This document shows positions 9,080 through 18,515 of a DNA stretch of 64,000 bases, piece after piece. The notes beneath the pieces are model-generated. The model did not search any database, was not told the DNA's origin, and was given only the letters and a program-made list of their open reading frames with translations. Location: positions 806,001 through 870,000 of the forward strand of contig NZ_CP045994.1 in the NCBI RefSeq assembly GCF_016899425.1, given 5' to 3'. Positions within the stretch are counted from its first letter, which is position 1; each line of letters opens with the position of its first letter. Both the position numbers and the translations under genes were made by a program. Origin of the DNA: Burkholderia sp. MS389 (GTDB lineage Bacteria > Pseudomonadota > Gammaproteobacteria > Burkholderiales > Burkholderiaceae).

Positions 9080-11377
9080 ATGCGGGCTTTCCGTTCAACC
9101 GGCGCCGCGCGCCCTCAACGATCCCGTACCATCTTGAAACCGTTTCGCCTTGCCTTCGCCACGACGGCGCTGTCCGCGGCTGCCGCCGGACTGTTCTCCG
9201 CTTCCGCCCATGCCGCCGAGCCGGCTTCCACGACCCTCACGAACCTGTCGCGCGGCGACGGCCAGTGCCTCGCGTGGCGGCCGGCCGACAACGCGGCAGT
9301 GTTCGCCGCGTGCGACGGCGGCGCCGCGCAGGACTGGACCTTCGAGCCGCGCGACGGTTTCCAGCGCATCGTCAACACCGGCGCGAGCGCCGCGCGCGGC
9401 ACGAAGATGTGCCTGCACGCGGCCGCCGGCGATACCGGCATGGGGCGCGTGGCGGTTGGCGTCTGCAGCGAGGGCGACCAGACGATGCGCGACTGGCGGC
9501 CGGACCGCGGCCTGGACGGGCAAGTGGTGTTCGGCAACCGGTACCGGGTCAATACCGGCCGGACGGCCGAGGTGCTGGCCCCGCGCGACGGCGGCGCCGG
9601 CGTCGCGACGCAGAACCTGCGCGGCCAGCCGTCGTCGATCTGGAAGTCGGCCGTGTCGATCGCGCCGTCGCAGCGCCCGCTGCTCGGCGACAAGTCCGTG
9701 CTGCTGATGGTGACGCACTTCAACGACTCGAAGCCGGCCGATAGCGAGGTCGTGCGCAAGGCGGTGTTCGGCGACGGCGACGATCATTCGTCGCTGCGGC
9801 GCTATCTCGAGGTTGCGTCGCGCGGCAAGCTGACGCTGCATGGGCAGACGCTCGACAGCGTGAATCTCGGCGAGCGGCCCGCCATCTGCGATTCGGGCGC
9901 GATCCGCACGGCCGCGCGCAATGCAGCGCTCGCGCGCGGCGTGAATCCGGACAAGTTCAACTACCTGTTCGTCGACCTGCCGAGAATGAGCAGTTGCAAC
10001 TGGGGCGGCCTCGCCGCGACGCCGGGCAACTGGATCCTGTCGAACGCGAGCGGCCACGGCTACTGGATGTGGTCGCACGAATTCGGGCACAACCTCGGCG
10101 CCAAGCATCCGGGCTCGCTCGTCGATTGCCCGACGCCGGGCGGCACGGTCGAGGTCGGCGGCGCATGCCGCGCCGGCAAGATCGACGACCCGGCCGACAC
10201 GATGGGCGGCGGCGGCCGGCGCCTGTATCCGGCGAGCTATCAGCTGTTCGCCGGCTGGCTCGGCGCGGCCGACGTGCCGGAGATCCACGCGGACGGCACC
10301 TACCGGCTCGCGCCGCTGTGGGGCGATGTGCCGGGTGCGAAGGCGTACCGCATCGCGCGCGCCGACGGTTCGACGCTGTGGCTCGAGTTTCGTCAGCCGC
10401 AGCGCGGCTTCGACGACTGGAAGTCGGACGATCCGTTCGTCAACGGCGTGATCGTGCGGACCGTCGCGCATGGCGGCAACGTCGTGACGAACACGCTGGT
10501 CGATGCGATGCCCGGCAGCCCGTCGGGGATGAAGGACGCGCCGCTGATGCCGGGCCACGCGTTGCACGACACGCTGTCGGGCAAGATCATCACCGTCAAA
10601 TCGGTCGGGCCCGACGGCGCCGTGGTCGACGTGACGAACGACGGCCTGCTGTTGCCGCGGGCCGTGGTGACCGGCCCGCAGCACGCGGCCGCGGGCGCGG
10701 CGGTCGTGCTGTCGGGCGCCGCGTCGGTCGGCGAGTCGTTGCGCCATGCGTGGACGGTGCCGGCCGGCATCGACGCACGGCCGGACGGCGCGGAACTGCG
10801 CTTCGTCGCGCCGACGCTCGAACAGGACCGCGAGTTCGCGTTCGAGCTGACCGTGAGCAATAAAGACGGCTATACGGCGCGGGCCACCCACGTCGTCAAG
10901 GTGAAGGCGCAGGAGATCGTCGCGCCGCCGCGCGCGGCGATCAGCGGGCCGGCGTCGGTCGACGGCGGCGCGACCGTCACGCTGTCCGGCGCGTCGTCGA
11001 CGGGCAAGGGGCTGACGTATGCGTGGACGGGGCCGGCTGGGGTGTCGATCGTCCAGAACGGCGCGAGCGCGACGTTTACCGCGCCGAAGGCGGCCGACGA
11101 GCGTCGCTACGCGTTCAGGCTGGTGGTGACCGATGTACAGGGCCGCCACGCGAACGCGGCGCACGACGTGACCGTGCGCGCGTCGGCGGGCGAGGGCGCA
11201 GCCGCGTGGGATCCGAAGAAGACTTACGCGACGCCGTGCCACGAGGTCAGCCATGCGGGCAAGACCTGGCTCAACGGCTGGTGGGTGCTCGGCGACGTGC
11301 CGGGGACGGGCGGCGAGTGGGCGGCATGGCGCGAGAAGGGTGTCGCGAACATGCACGCGATGTGCAAGAGCACGTAA
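9080..11377 (+). CDS. Secreted multidomain metzincin metalloprotease (gametolysin/M11-like) with PKD-like and chitin-binding-type domains
   Basis: About 765 residues. A signal sequence (KPFRLAFATTALSAAAAG.. ending SASAHA) is followed by a Cys-containing beta-trefoil-like region (DGQCLAWRP, QDWTFEP, MCLHAA), which suggests a ricin-type carbohydrate-binding fold. The catalytic domain has the full metzincin motif HEFGHNLGAKH at about residues 333-343, with a plausible Met-turn in ADTMGGGGRRLYP. Two Ig/PKD-like repeats (TGPQHAAAGAAVVLSGAAS and SGPASVDGGATVTLSGASS) follow. A C-terminal CBM5/12-like module (AAWDPKKTYATPCHEVSHAGKTW.., WWVLGDVPG) ends the protein. The start is uncertain: ATG at 9080 has a weak GGA ahead of it, while an in-frame TTG at 9134 would give a compact signal peptide beginning KPFRLAF. 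Probable role is degradation of host or polymer-associated protein; the substrate is unknown. Confidence 0.82.
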   Translation: MRAFRSTGAARPQRSRTILKPFRLAFATTALSAAAAGLFSASAHAAEPASTTLTNLSRGDGQCLAWRPADNAAVFAACDGGAAQDWTFEPRDGFQRIVNTGASAARGTKMCLHAAAGDTGMGRVAVGVCSEGDQTMRDWRPDRGLDGQVVFGNRYRVNTGRTAEVLAPRDGGAGVATQNLRGQPSSIWKSAVSIAPSQRPLLGDKSVLLMVTHFNDSKPADSEVVRKAVFGDGDDHSSLRRYLEVASRGKLTLHGQTLDSVNLGERPAICDSGAIRTAARNAALARGVNPDKFNYLFVDLPRMSSCNWGGLAATPGNWILSNASGHGYWMWSHEFGHNLGAKHPGSLVDCPTPGGTVEVGGACRAGKIDDPADTMGGGGRRLYPASYQLFAGWLGAADVPEIHADGTYRLAPLWGDVPGAKAYRIARADGSTLWLEFRQPQRGFDDWKSDDPFVNGVIVRTVAHGGNVVTNTLVDAMPGSPSGMKDAPLMPGHALHDTLSGKIITVKSVGPDGAVVDVTNDGLLLPRAVVTGPQHAAAGAAVVLSGAASVGESLRHAWTVPAGIDARPDGAELRFVAPTLEQDREFAFELTVSNKDGYTARATHVVKVKAQEIVAPPRAAISGPASVDGGATVTLSGASSTGKGLTYAWTGPAGVSIVQNGASATFTAPKAADERRYAFRLVVTDVQGRHANAAHDVTVRASAGEGAAAWDPKKTYATPCHEVSHAGKTWLNGWWVLGDVPGTGGEWAAWREKGVANMHAMCKST

Positions 11378-11530
11378 GCGCGGCCGCGGCCGCGGCCGCG
11401 GTGCGGGCAGCCGTGACGGTGGACGCCGCGGGGTTTGCTGTCATACGCTGCCTCCCGCGGCAACGGGCAGCAGCGCGGCGTCGCGCGGACGCCGCGCGAC
11501 GCTTCGGCGGGCCGCACGCTTGCGAGCCGG

Positions 11531-13180
11531 TCAGGCCGCCAGCATTTCCTTCGCGTGCTTGCGCGTGGTGGCCGTGATTTCGAGCCCGCCGAGCATCCGC
11601 GCGACTTCCTCGACGCGGCTCGCCTTGTCGAGCGCGACGACCGACGACACCGTGCCGCCGCGCTCGTCGGCGCCTTTCGCCACCTGGAAATGATGGTCGC
11701 CGCGCGCGGCGACCTGCGGCAGGTGCGTTACGCACAGTACCTGCCGCTCGCGCCCGAGCTGGTGCAGCAGGCGCCCGACCACTTCGGCGACGCCGCCGCC
11801 GATCCCCGTATCGACTTCGTCGAAGATCAGCGTCGGCGTCGGGCTCGCCGCGCTGGCGATCACCGCGAGCGCGAGGCTGATCCGTGCGAGTTCGCCGCCC
11901 GACGCGACTTTCGCGAGCGGCCGCAGCGGCACGCCCGGGTGCCCGGCCACGCGGAATTCGACCTGTTCGAGCCCGTGCGGGCCGCCGTCGGCGAGCGGTA
12001 CGAGCGCGACTTCGAAGCTGCCGCCCGCCATCGACAGTTCCTGCATGCCGGCCGTGACGGCCGTGCCGAGCGCCTTGGCAGCCTGCACGCGCGCCTTCGA
12101 CAGGCGTTTGGCGTCGGCGAGATAGGCTTCCCGCGCCTTCGCCTGCGCGGCTTCGAGCGCGCCGAGATCGGCGGCCGCGTCGAGCGCGGCGAGCTGCGCG
12201 CGGCGGGCCGCATGCTCCTCATGAAGCGTGTCGGGCGGCAGCCGGAACTTGCGGGCGGTCGAGTGCAGCGCGTCGAGCCGGGTTTCGACCTGTGCGAGCC
12301 GCTCCGGGTCGAGATCGACGCGCTGCGCATAGTGCGACAGCGAATAGACGGCTTCCTGCAACTGGATCTCGGCCGGCTCCAGCGACGCGAGCGCATCGCC
12401 GAGCGCGGTGTCGTAGTCGGCCAGGCTGCGCAGCTTCGACACGATCGCGCCGAGCTGCGCGAGCATCGCGTCGTCGGATTCGGACAGCGCGTTGAGCGCG
12501 CCGCGCACGCCTTCGATCAGGTTCGCCGAATGCGACAGGCGCTTGTGTTCGTTGCTGACTTCGTCCCATTCGCCGGCTTGCGGCGCGAGCTTGTCGAGTT
12601 CGGCGAGCTGCCACGCGAGCTTTTCGCGTTCGAGCTGCAGTTCGCGCTCGTGCGCCTTCGCGGCGTCGATCGCCTGCGTCGCGTCGCGCCACACGCGCCA
12701 CGCGCGCGCGACGTTCGCGGCATCGGCGACGAGCCCCGCGTGCGTGTCGAACAGCTCGCGCTGCGCGTCGGGCCGCATCAGCAGCTGGTGCGCGTGCTGG
12801 CCGTGGATGTCGACGAGCATCTCGCCGAGTTCGCGCAGTTGCGCGAGCGTCGCGCTGGTGCCGTTGATGAAGGCACGCGAACGGCCGTTCGCGTCGATCA
12901 CGCGGCGCAGCATCACGGTGTCCTCGGCGTCGAACGCGTGTTCGTCCAGCCAGCGCGCGACGCGGTCGTGCGGCGTGAATTCGGCGGTGATGTCGGCGCG
13001 GCCGCACCCGGTGCGCACGACGCTCGCGTCGGCGCGTTCGCCGAGCGCGAGGGCCAGCGCGTCGATCAGGATCGATTTGCCGGCGCCGGTTTCGCCGGAA
13101 AAGACGGAAAAGCCGCTGTCGAATTCGAGATCGAGCGCGGCGACGATGACGAAGTCGCGGATCGAGAGGTGGCGGAGCAT
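11531..13180 (-). CDS. recN: DNA repair ATPase RecN
   Basis: RecN is an SMC-like protein that holds DNA ends together in double-strand break repair. The 549-residue protein shows Walker A GETGAGKS at residues 29-36. A central coiled-coil region rich in Ala, Glu and Leu follows. The C-terminal ABC signature region reads KVASGGELARISLALAVI, then Walker B LIFDEVDTGIGGGVAE and the H-loop CVTHLPQVAARGDHHF. It lies 19 bases after nadK on the same strand, a pairing common in proteobacteria, so co-transcription is likely. It is convergent with the upstream protease gene. Confidence 0.96.
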   Translation of the reverse strand: MLRHLSIRDFVIVAALDLEFDSGFSVFSGETGAGKSILIDALALALGERADASVVRTGCGRADITAEFTPHDRVARWLDEHAFDAEDTVMLRRVIDANGRSRAFINGTSATLAQLRELGEMLVDIHGQHAHQLLMRPDAQRELFDTHAGLVADAANVARAWRVWRDATQAIDAAKAHERELQLEREKLAWQLAELDKLAPQAGEWDEVSNEHKRLSHSANLIEGVRGALNALSESDDAMLAQLGAIVSKLRSLADYDTALGDALASLEPAEIQLQEAVYSLSHYAQRVDLDPERLAQVETRLDALHSTARKFRLPPDTLHEEHAARRAQLAALDAAADLGALEAAQAKAREAYLADAKRLSKARVQAAKALGTAVTAGMQELSMAGGSFEVALVPLADGGPHGLEQVEFRVAGHPGVPLRPLAKVASGGELARISLALAVIASAASPTPTLIFDEVDTGIGGGVAEVVGRLLHQLGRERQVLCVTHLPQVAARGDHHFQVAKGADERGGTVSSVVALDKASRVEEVARMLGGLEITATTRKHAKEMLAA

Positions 13181-13199
13181 GGTGTCGGGGGCAGCGGCG

Positions 13200-14102
13200 T
13201 CAGGACGCCTTGTCGTCTTCGTTCGATGCGTGTTCGTTCCAGTGCAGCTTCTTGCGCAGCGTCGTGAAGTAGCTATAGCCGATCGGGTGCAGGAACGGCA
13301 CCGTGTGCTTCGAGCGGCGCACCTCGATCGTGTCGTTCAGTTCGAGCGACGTGAACGACTGCATGTCGAAGTTCACGTTGACGTCGCGGCCGCCGACGAT
13401 CTGGATCGCGATCTTCGAATCGTCGGGCAGCACGATCGGCCGGTTCGACAGCGCGTGCGGCGCGATCGGCACGAGCACGATGCCCGCCAGCTGCGGATGG
13501 AGGATCGGGCCGGCCGACGACAGCGCATACGCGGTCGAGCCGGTGGGCGTCGCGACGATCAGGCCGTCCGAACGCTGGTTGTACATATAGCGGCCGTCGA
13601 CCGACGCGCGCAGCTCGACCATCCCGGAGAAGCCGCTGCGGTTCACGACGACGTCGTTGAACGCGAGCGCGTGGTAGATCGGTTCGCCGTCGCGCATGAT
13701 CCGCGCCTCGAGCAGCGAGCGCTCCTCGCGCTCGAACTTGCCGGCCAGCAGCACGGGGACGAGCGCGTGCATGTCGGATGCCGCGATGTCGGTGATGAAG
13801 CCGAGCCGGCCGTGGTTGATCCCGATCAGCGGGGTCCGGTATGGCGCGAGCTGGCGGCCGATGCCGAGCATCGTGCCGTCGCCGCCGAGCACGATCGCCA
13901 CGTCCGCTCGCGCCCCAATTTCGGCCGGGGTGAGCGCCGGGTAGCCGGCGATGCCGATTTCGCGCGCGGTATCGCCTTCGAAGACGACCTCGAAGCCGAG
14001 CCTGGCGATGCTGTCCGCCAGCGTGGCGAGCGGTTCGGCGATGCCGGGCGTGTTGCTCCGGCCGACGAGCGCGACAGTACTGAACTGATTACCGGTTTTC
14101 AT
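13200..14102 (-). CDS. nadK: NAD kinase
   Basis: Phosphorylates NAD to NADP with ATP. The catalytic GGDG motif is at residues 73-76 ([10 protein letters not shown]). The conserved [14 protein letters not shown] and [14 protein letters not shown] blocks follow in order. Length is 300 residues. The open frame extends upstream to 14252, but the ATG at 14102 ([15 protein letters not shown]) is the natural start, because the upstream codons run into the hrcA promoter region. The gene is divergent from hrcA and is followed by recN after 19 bases. Confidence 0.96.
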   Translation of the reverse strand: MKTGNQFSTVALVGRSNTPGIAEPLATLADSIARLGFEVVFEGDTAREIGIAGYPALTPAEIGARADVAIVLGGDGTMLGIGRQLAPYRTPLIGINHGRLGFITDIAASDMHALVPVLLAGKFEREERSLLEARIMRDGEPIYHALAFNDVVVNRSGFSGMVELRASVDGRYMYNQRSDGLIVATPTGSTAYALSSAGPILHPQLAGIVLVPIAPHALSNRPIVLPDDSKIAIQIVGGRDVNVNFDMQSFTSLELNDTIEVRRSKHTVPFLHPIGYSYFTTLRKKLHWNEHASNEDDKAS

Positions 14103-14219
14103 GCCGGCATTACACCATAGCTCGTGGACGAAAAGAACCGGCTGTACGCCGACGGGGCCGGATCGGGCCGGCCCGCGCAACGGTAGTTGACGCCACTCGC
14201 CGCGGTGGCGCGGTTGCGC

Positions 14220-14233
14220 TAAAATTTTCCACC
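14220..14233 (+). promoter_or_regulatory. Probable hrcA -10 element next to the start codon
   Basis: TAAAAT at 14220-14225 resembles a -10 box and lies only 8 bases before the hrcA ATG. No good -35 box is seen at the usual spacing, and there is no Shine-Dalgarno sequence between the box and the ATG. If this is the real -10, transcription would begin at or within a few bases of the ATG. Confidence 0.35.
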
Positions 14234-15256
14234 ATGCTAGATCCTCGCGCACGAACCCTCCTGAAAACCCTGATCGAACGGTATATCGCCGACGGTCAGC
14301 CGGTCGGCTCGCGCACGTTGTCCCGTTACTCCGGGCTCGAGCTGAGCCCGGCGACGATCCGCAACGTGATGTCCGACCTGGAGGAGCTCGGCCTCGTGTC
14401 GAGCCCGCACACGTCGGCCGGCCGCGTGCCGACGCCGCGCGGCTACCGGCTGTTCGTCGATACGATGCTGACGGTCGAGGCGCCGATCGACGCCGAGGCC
14501 GTCGCGCGCCAGGTGCAGAACACGCTGCAGGCGGGCGAACCGCAGCAGCGGGTGGTCGCCGCCGCCGCGAGCGTGCTGTCGAACCTGTCGCAGTTCGCGG
14601 GCGTCGTGCTGACGCCGCGCCGCAGTCACGTGTTCAAGCAGATCGAGTTCATGCGCCTGTCCGACAAGCGCATCCTGCTGATCATCGTCACGCCCGAGGG
14701 CGACGTGCAGAACCGCATGCTCGCGACGCCGCGCGACTATTCGCCGTCGCAGCTGACCGAGGCGTCCAACTACATCAACGCGCATTTCGCCGGCCTGTCG
14801 TTCGACGAGGTGCGCCGCCGCCTGCGCGACGAGATCGACCAGCTGCGCGGCGACATGACGACGCTGATGCACGCGGCCGTGACGGCCAGTACCGAGGTGC
14901 CCGACACCGAGGACACCGTGCTGATTTCCGGCGAGCGCAACCTGCTCGAAGTGGCGGATCTTTCGTCCGACATGGCGCGGCTGCGCAAGCTGTTCGACGT
15001 ATTCGACCAAAAGACGGGCCTCCTGCAGTTGCTCGACGTGTCGAGCCACGCCCAGGGCGTGCAGATCTTCATCGGCGGCGAATCGACGCTCGTGCCGATC
15101 GAGGAAATGAGCGTCGTCACCGCGCCGTACGAGGTGAACGGGCAGATCGTCGGCACGCTCGGCGTGATCGGCCCGACCCGGATGGCGTACAACCGCGTGA
15201 TTCCGATCGTCGACATCACCGCGCGGCTGCTGTCGCTCACGCTGAGCCAGCAGTAG
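14234..15256 (+). CDS. hrcA: Heat-inducible transcription repressor HrcA
   Basis: HrcA represses class I heat-shock genes by binding CIRCE elements and responds to GroEL. The 340-residue protein has the N-terminal winged-helix block ([24 protein letters not shown], then [16 protein letters not shown]) and the [14 protein letters not shown] segment. The C-terminal half has IGGES and [18 protein letters not shown]. No CIRCE-like TTAGCACTC/GAGTGCTAA pair was found near the dnaK block in this window, so its targets (probably groESL) are elsewhere. The ATG at 14234 gives [13 protein letters not shown]. Confidence 0.96.
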   Translation: MLDPRARTLLKTLIERYIADGQPVGSRTLSRYSGLELSPATIRNVMSDLEELGLVSSPHTSAGRVPTPRGYRLFVDTMLTVEAPIDAEAVARQVQNTLQAGEPQQRVVAAAASVLSNLSQFAGVVLTPRRSHVFKQIEFMRLSDKRILLIIVTPEGDVQNRMLATPRDYSPSQLTEASNYINAHFAGLSFDEVRRRLRDEIDQLRGDMTTLMHAAVTASTEVPDTEDTVLISGERNLLEVADLSSDMARLRKLFDVFDQKTGLLQLLDVSSHAQGVQIFIGGESTLVPIEEMSVVTAPYEVNGQIVGTLGVIGPTRMAYNRVIPIVDITARLLSLTLSQQ

Positions 15257-15350
15257 CTGCGGCAGCCGACGCCGTCCCGCCATCGTGCCGAGGCGCCGTG
15301 CGCGCCGCCAGTCGGCCGAACGGCCAGCCGACCCGAGCGGGATGGCCCGC

Positions 15351-15356
15351 TATAAT
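15351..15356 (+). promoter_or_regulatory. Consensus -10 box for hemH
   Basis: A perfect TATAAT lies 42 bases upstream of the hemH start. The -35 position (around 15328-15333) is GC-rich and does not match TTGACA, so the promoter may rely on the strong -10 box or an activator. Confidence 0.45.
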
Positions 15357-15397
15357 TGAGGGCCGTCCGGTCCCGTGCCCCGAGCACGTTCTTGCCC

Positions 15398-16462
15398 ATG
15401 CGTTTCGATCTTGAGCCGCCTTCGAGCGTCGCGGCCGCCCATCGCGTCGGTGTGCTGCTGATCAATCTCGGCACGCCCGACGCGCCCACGCCGCGCGCGG
15501 TGCGGCGCTACCTGGCCGAATTTCTGTCGGATCCGCGGGTCGTCGAAATCCCGCAGGCCGTCTGGCAGGTGCTGCTGCGCACGGTGATCCTGCCGCTGCG
15601 CGGCCGTGCGTCCGCGAAGAAATACGCGGCCGTCTGGATGCCCGAGGGTTCGCCGCTGCGCGTGTACACCGAGCGCCAGACCGACAGCGTGCGGCACCTG
15701 CTCGTGTCGAACGGCTATCACGTGATGGTCGACTACGCGATGCGCTACGGCAGCCCGAACCTTGCGCACGCGCTCGCGCAGTTCAAGCGCGCGGGCGTCG
15801 AGCGCGTGCTGCTGATGCCGATGTATCCGCAATACTCGGCGTCGACCACGGCCACCGCGTTCGATGCCGCGTTCGCCGCGCTCGCGCGCATGCGCAATCA
15901 GCCGGAAGTGCGCACGGTGCGGCACTACGCCGACCATCCGGCCTATATCCATGCGCTGGCCGAGCAGGTTCGGCAGTACTGGACGCAACACGGCCGGCCC
16001 GATTTCGCGGCCGGCGACAAACTCGTGCTGAGTTTCCACGGCGTGCCGAAGCGCACGCTCGATCTCGGCGACCCGTATCACGAGCAGTGCCAGCAGACGG
16101 GCGCGTTGCTGATGGCCGCGCTCGGGCTGTCGGGCACCGAATGCCGCATCACGTTCCAGTCGCGCTTCGGCAAGGCCGAATGGCTGCAGCCGTACACCGC
16201 GCCGACGCTGCGCGAGTTCGGCGAGGCCGGCGTGCGGCGGGCCGACGTGTTCTGTCCCGGCTTCACGGCCGATTGCCTGGAGACGATCGAGGAAATCGGC
16301 ATGGAAGTGCGCGACGAATTCCTCGCCGGCGGCGGCAAGACCTTCCACCGGATTCCGTGCCTGAACGGCGCGTCGGCGTGGATCGGCGCGCTCGGCGAAA
16401 TCGTCGCGGAGAATCTGCAGGGCTGGCCGGTCAAGGCCGCGCAGCCCGAAACGGTAGGCTGA
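15398..16462 (+). CDS. hemH: Ferrochelatase
   Basis: Inserts iron into protoporphyrin IX, the last step of haem synthesis. The 354-residue protein opens with [16 protein letters not shown]. It carries the SGTEC/TFQSRFG block, the catalytic His in LSFHGVPKR (about residue 214) and the [21 protein letters not shown] segment. An in-frame upstream TTG at 15356 would add 14 residues. The ATG at 15398 ([10 protein letters not shown]) is preferred because the upstream TTG overlaps the -10 box. hemH lies between hrcA and hslR on the same strand. Confidence 0.95.
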   Translation: MRFDLEPPSSVAAAHRVGVLLINLGTPDAPTPRAVRRYLAEFLSDPRVVEIPQAVWQVLLRTVILPLRGRASAKKYAAVWMPEGSPLRVYTERQTDSVRHLLVSNGYHVMVDYAMRYGSPNLAHALAQFKRAGVERVLLMPMYPQYSASTTATAFDAAFAALARMRNQPEVRTVRHYADHPAYIHALAEQVRQYWTQHGRPDFAAGDKLVLSFHGVPKRTLDLGDPYHEQCQQTGALLMAALGLSGTECRITFQSRFGKAEWLQPYTAPTLREFGEAGVRRADVFCPGFTADCLETIEEIGMEVRDEFLAGGGKTFHRIPCLNGASAWIGALGEIVAENLQGWPVKAAQPETVG

Positions 16463-16597
16463 GATGGAACGATCCCCACGCTCGCTACGTTCGCTGCTTT
16501 CCGACGGGGCGATAAGCCGGCCGGCTACGCAGGCGCAGGCCGATGCCCGGCGAATTCCCTGCTACGCCCTCCTTGGGGCGACCCGGCGGAGGCCGAC

Positions 16598-17005
16598 ATG
16601 AACTACAAGATTTCCACGGAGCCGGGCGCGAAGCTGCGCATCGACAAATGGCTGTGGGCGGCCCGGTTCTTCAAGACGCGCTCGCTCGCGACCGATGCGG
16701 TCGACAAGGGACACGTGAAGATCGGCGGCGCGGCGGTGAAGCCGGCGAAGGACGTGCGGGTGGGCGACGAGGTCGAGATTGCGATCGACGGCATCGTCTG
16801 GCACATTGCCGTGCTGGGCGTGTGCGACGTGCGCGGGCCCGCGAGCGTCGCGCAGACGCTCTACGCGGAGACGGAAGCGGGACGGGCCGCGCGGCTCGCC
16901 GAACTGGAGCGGCGCCGCACGTATCGCGAGCCGGCGGCCGAACTGCACGGCCGGCCGACGAAACGCGACCGGCGCATCATCGACAGATTCTCTGGTGGGA
17001 GCTGA
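16598..17005 (+). CDS. hslR: S4-domain RNA-binding heat-shock protein HslR (Hsp15)
   Basis: A 135-residue protein with an S4 RNA-binding domain at about residues 11-75 (LRIDKWLWAARFFKTRSLATDAV, then GHVKIGGAAVKPAKDVRVGDEVE) and a basic C-terminal tail. E. coli Hsp15 binds free 50S subunits carrying nascent chains and helps recycle stalled ribosomes. Its place next to hemH and shortly before the grpE-dnaK block fits a heat-shock role. The start ATG follows a GGCGGAGG sequence. Confidence 0.9.
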   Translation: MNYKISTEPGAKLRIDKWLWAARFFKTRSLATDAVDKGHVKIGGAAVKPAKDVRVGDEVEIAIDGIVWHIAVLGVCDVRGPASVAQTLYAETEAGRAARLAELERRRTYREPAAELHGRPTKRDRRIIDRFSGGS

Positions 17006-17138
17006 ACATCTGGTCGAACGTCGCCCGCGCGCTTCCGTATTCGGTCGTGCGATCGGTGACGGCTCCCGACAGGCAGATGGTGGTGGTGCCGGCGATGAGT
17101 ACCAGCGCGACCACCGATATCGCAAAGGTCAGTTTCAC
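16977..17138 (-). CDS. Small possible membrane or secreted protein (53 residues)
   Basis: I do not recognise this as a named family. A GTG start at 17138 is preceded by a strong Shine-Dalgarno sequence (GAGGGGAGTACC before GTG). The protein begins KLTFAISVVALVLIAGTTTI, which reads as a signal peptide or single membrane anchor, then a short polar tail ending FDQMFSSHQRIC. Third positions are mostly G or C, as in real genes here. It overlaps the 3' end of hslR by 29 bases in a tail-to-tail arrangement. The strong ribosome-binding site is the main support; a chance frame cannot be excluded. Confidence 0.4.
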   Translation of the reverse strand: MKLTFAISVVALVLIAGTTTICLSGAVTDRTTEYGSARATFDQMFSSHQRICR

Positions 17139-17382
17139 GGTACTCCCCTCGAGAACAAGGGTGAAAACGGCGCCAGGTGGATGTCACGCGACGGTCAGCT
17201 AGGGGTAAACACGCTTTCCGACGCTTGAATGGAGTGTAGTGCAGCCGGCCTGTGCGGAGCTAGTACTTGCCGGGTAAGCGTTGTTACAGGCCGTTTCGCC
17301 CGATCCGGCGGACTATGCGACGCCTGCACCCGGAAAACGCCCGGTTGTTTCGCGGCATTGGCGAATGCTGGCGAATGACCCT

Positions 17383-17410
17383 CTTGAAACCGTAGTTTTC
17401 GCCCTTATTT
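17383..17410 (+). promoter_or_regulatory. Sigma-32 heat-shock promoter for grpE
   Basis: CTTGAAA at 17383-17389 and CCCTTATTT at 17402-17410 are separated by 12 bases and match the RpoH consensus (CTTGAAA, 11-16 bases, CCCATnT). It lies about 80 bases before grpE, inside the 353-base gap after the small minus-strand gene. I see no other feature in that gap. Confidence 0.7.
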
Positions 17411-17491
17411 GCACCAGTAATGTGCGGTGCCGCCGGGTATACGTCCGGCGGTCGCCGATTTGGCTTCAACCTCTAATCGACTTTCAGCGAC

Positions 17492-18037
17492 ATGGAAAAC
17501 ACGCAAGAGAATCCGGCTACCCAATCGGCCGAAGACATCGGCAGCGAGAAGCAGGCGGCGCAAGGCGCCGCACCCGCCGCCGAAGCTGCCGACGCGGCGC
17601 TCGCGGAGGCTCAAGCCAAGGTCGCCGAGCTTCAGGAAAGCTTCCTGCGGGCGAAGGCCGAGACCGAGAACGTGCGCCGCCGCGCGCAGGACGACGTGTC
17701 GAAGGCGCACAAGTTCGCGATCGAAAGCTTCGCGGAACACCTGCTGCCCGTGCTGGACAGCCTGGAAGCGGCCGTCGGCGACACCTCCGGCGACATCGCG
17801 AAGGTGCGCGAAGGCGTCGAGCTGACGCTGCGCCAGCTGACGAGCGCGCTCGAGAAGGGCCGCGTCGTCGCGATCAACCCGGTCGGCGAGAAGTTCGATC
17901 CGCATCAGCACCAGGCCATTTCGATGGTGCCGGCCGAGCAGGAGCCGAACACCGTCGTCACGGTGCTGCAAAAGGGCTACATGATCGCCGACCGCGTGCT
18001 GCGCCCGGCGCTCGTCACCGTCGCGCAGCCGAAGTAA
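17492..18037 (+). CDS. grpE: Nucleotide exchange factor GrpE
   Basis: GrpE releases ADP from DnaK. The 181-residue protein has an acidic, Ala/Gln/Glu-rich N-terminus and a long helical dimerisation region ([29 protein letters not shown]). The beta-wing head carries the family signature [17 protein letters not shown] followed by [24 protein letters not shown]. It is followed after 10 bases by a thioredoxin-like gene and then dnaK. The sigma-32-like promoter upstream fits heat induction. Confidence 0.96.
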   Translation: MENTQENPATQSAEDIGSEKQAAQGAAPAAEAADAALAEAQAKVAELQESFLRAKAETENVRRRAQDDVSKAHKFAIESFAEHLLPVLDSLEAAVGDTSGDIAKVREGVELTLRQLTSALEKGRVVAINPVGEKFDPHQHQAISMVPAEQEPNTVVTVLQKGYMIADRVLRPALVTVAQPK

Positions 18038-18047
18038 GGCAGCGGAG

Positions 18048-18470
18048 ATGGTGCCCGCCGGCGTCGATCCGGCCGCGTTCGACGCGTTCGACATGCAGGC
18101 GCTCGACGCCGGCACGTTTGACGCGGCCATCGACGGCGCGGGCGATGCGCTGGCCGTGGTGTTCTTCTGGGGCGTCGACTGCTTCAACTGCGAGATCGCG
18201 AAGAAGGCGATGCTCGCGCAGCCCGACGCGATCCTCGCGCTGGACCTGAAGTGGTTCCATTGCAACGTGTACGAACATCATCAGCTGGGGCGCCGCTTCG
18301 GATTGCACGGCGTGCCGACGTGGTTCTTCTTCCATCGCGGCAAGCGGCTGGGCCGCGCGACGGGCTGGCATGGCCTCGCCCAGTTCCAGGCGGCCGTCGC
18401 GGCGGCACGCGCGAAGATCGTGTCGGGCGGCGATCCGTCGGGCGGCGATCCGTCTGGTGCGATCCGCTAG
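18048..18470 (+). CDS. Thioredoxin-fold protein with a CFNC active-site motif
   Basis: A 140-residue protein with a thioredoxin-like core: VVFFWGVDCFNCEIAKKAML holds the redox pair Cys45 and Cys48, and GVPTWFFFHRGKRLGRATGW holds the cis-proline. The usual CGPC is replaced by CFNC. There is no signal peptide, so it should be cytosolic. The C-terminus ends in a repeated SGGDP/SGAIR tail (two 12-base repeats in the DNA). It sits 10 bases after grpE and 161 bases before dnaK, which suggests co-induction with the chaperones and a role in redox protection under heat stress. Specific partners are unknown. Confidence 0.8.
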   Translation: MVPAGVDPAAFDAFDMQALDAGTFDAAIDGAGDALAVVFFWGVDCFNCEIAKKAMLAQPDAILALDLKWFHCNVYEHHQLGRRFGLHGVPTWFFFHRGKRLGRATGWHGLAQFQAAVAAARAKIVSGGDPSGGDPSGAIR

Positions 18471-18515
18471 CCGGCGGCGATTGAAAAAATTTAATATCCG
18501 CATCGCTCGTCGGGT

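Noticed and set aside
11379..11401. GCGGCC tandem repeat after the protease gene
   Set aside because: Short and expected in such GC-rich intergenic DNA; no structure beyond simple composition.
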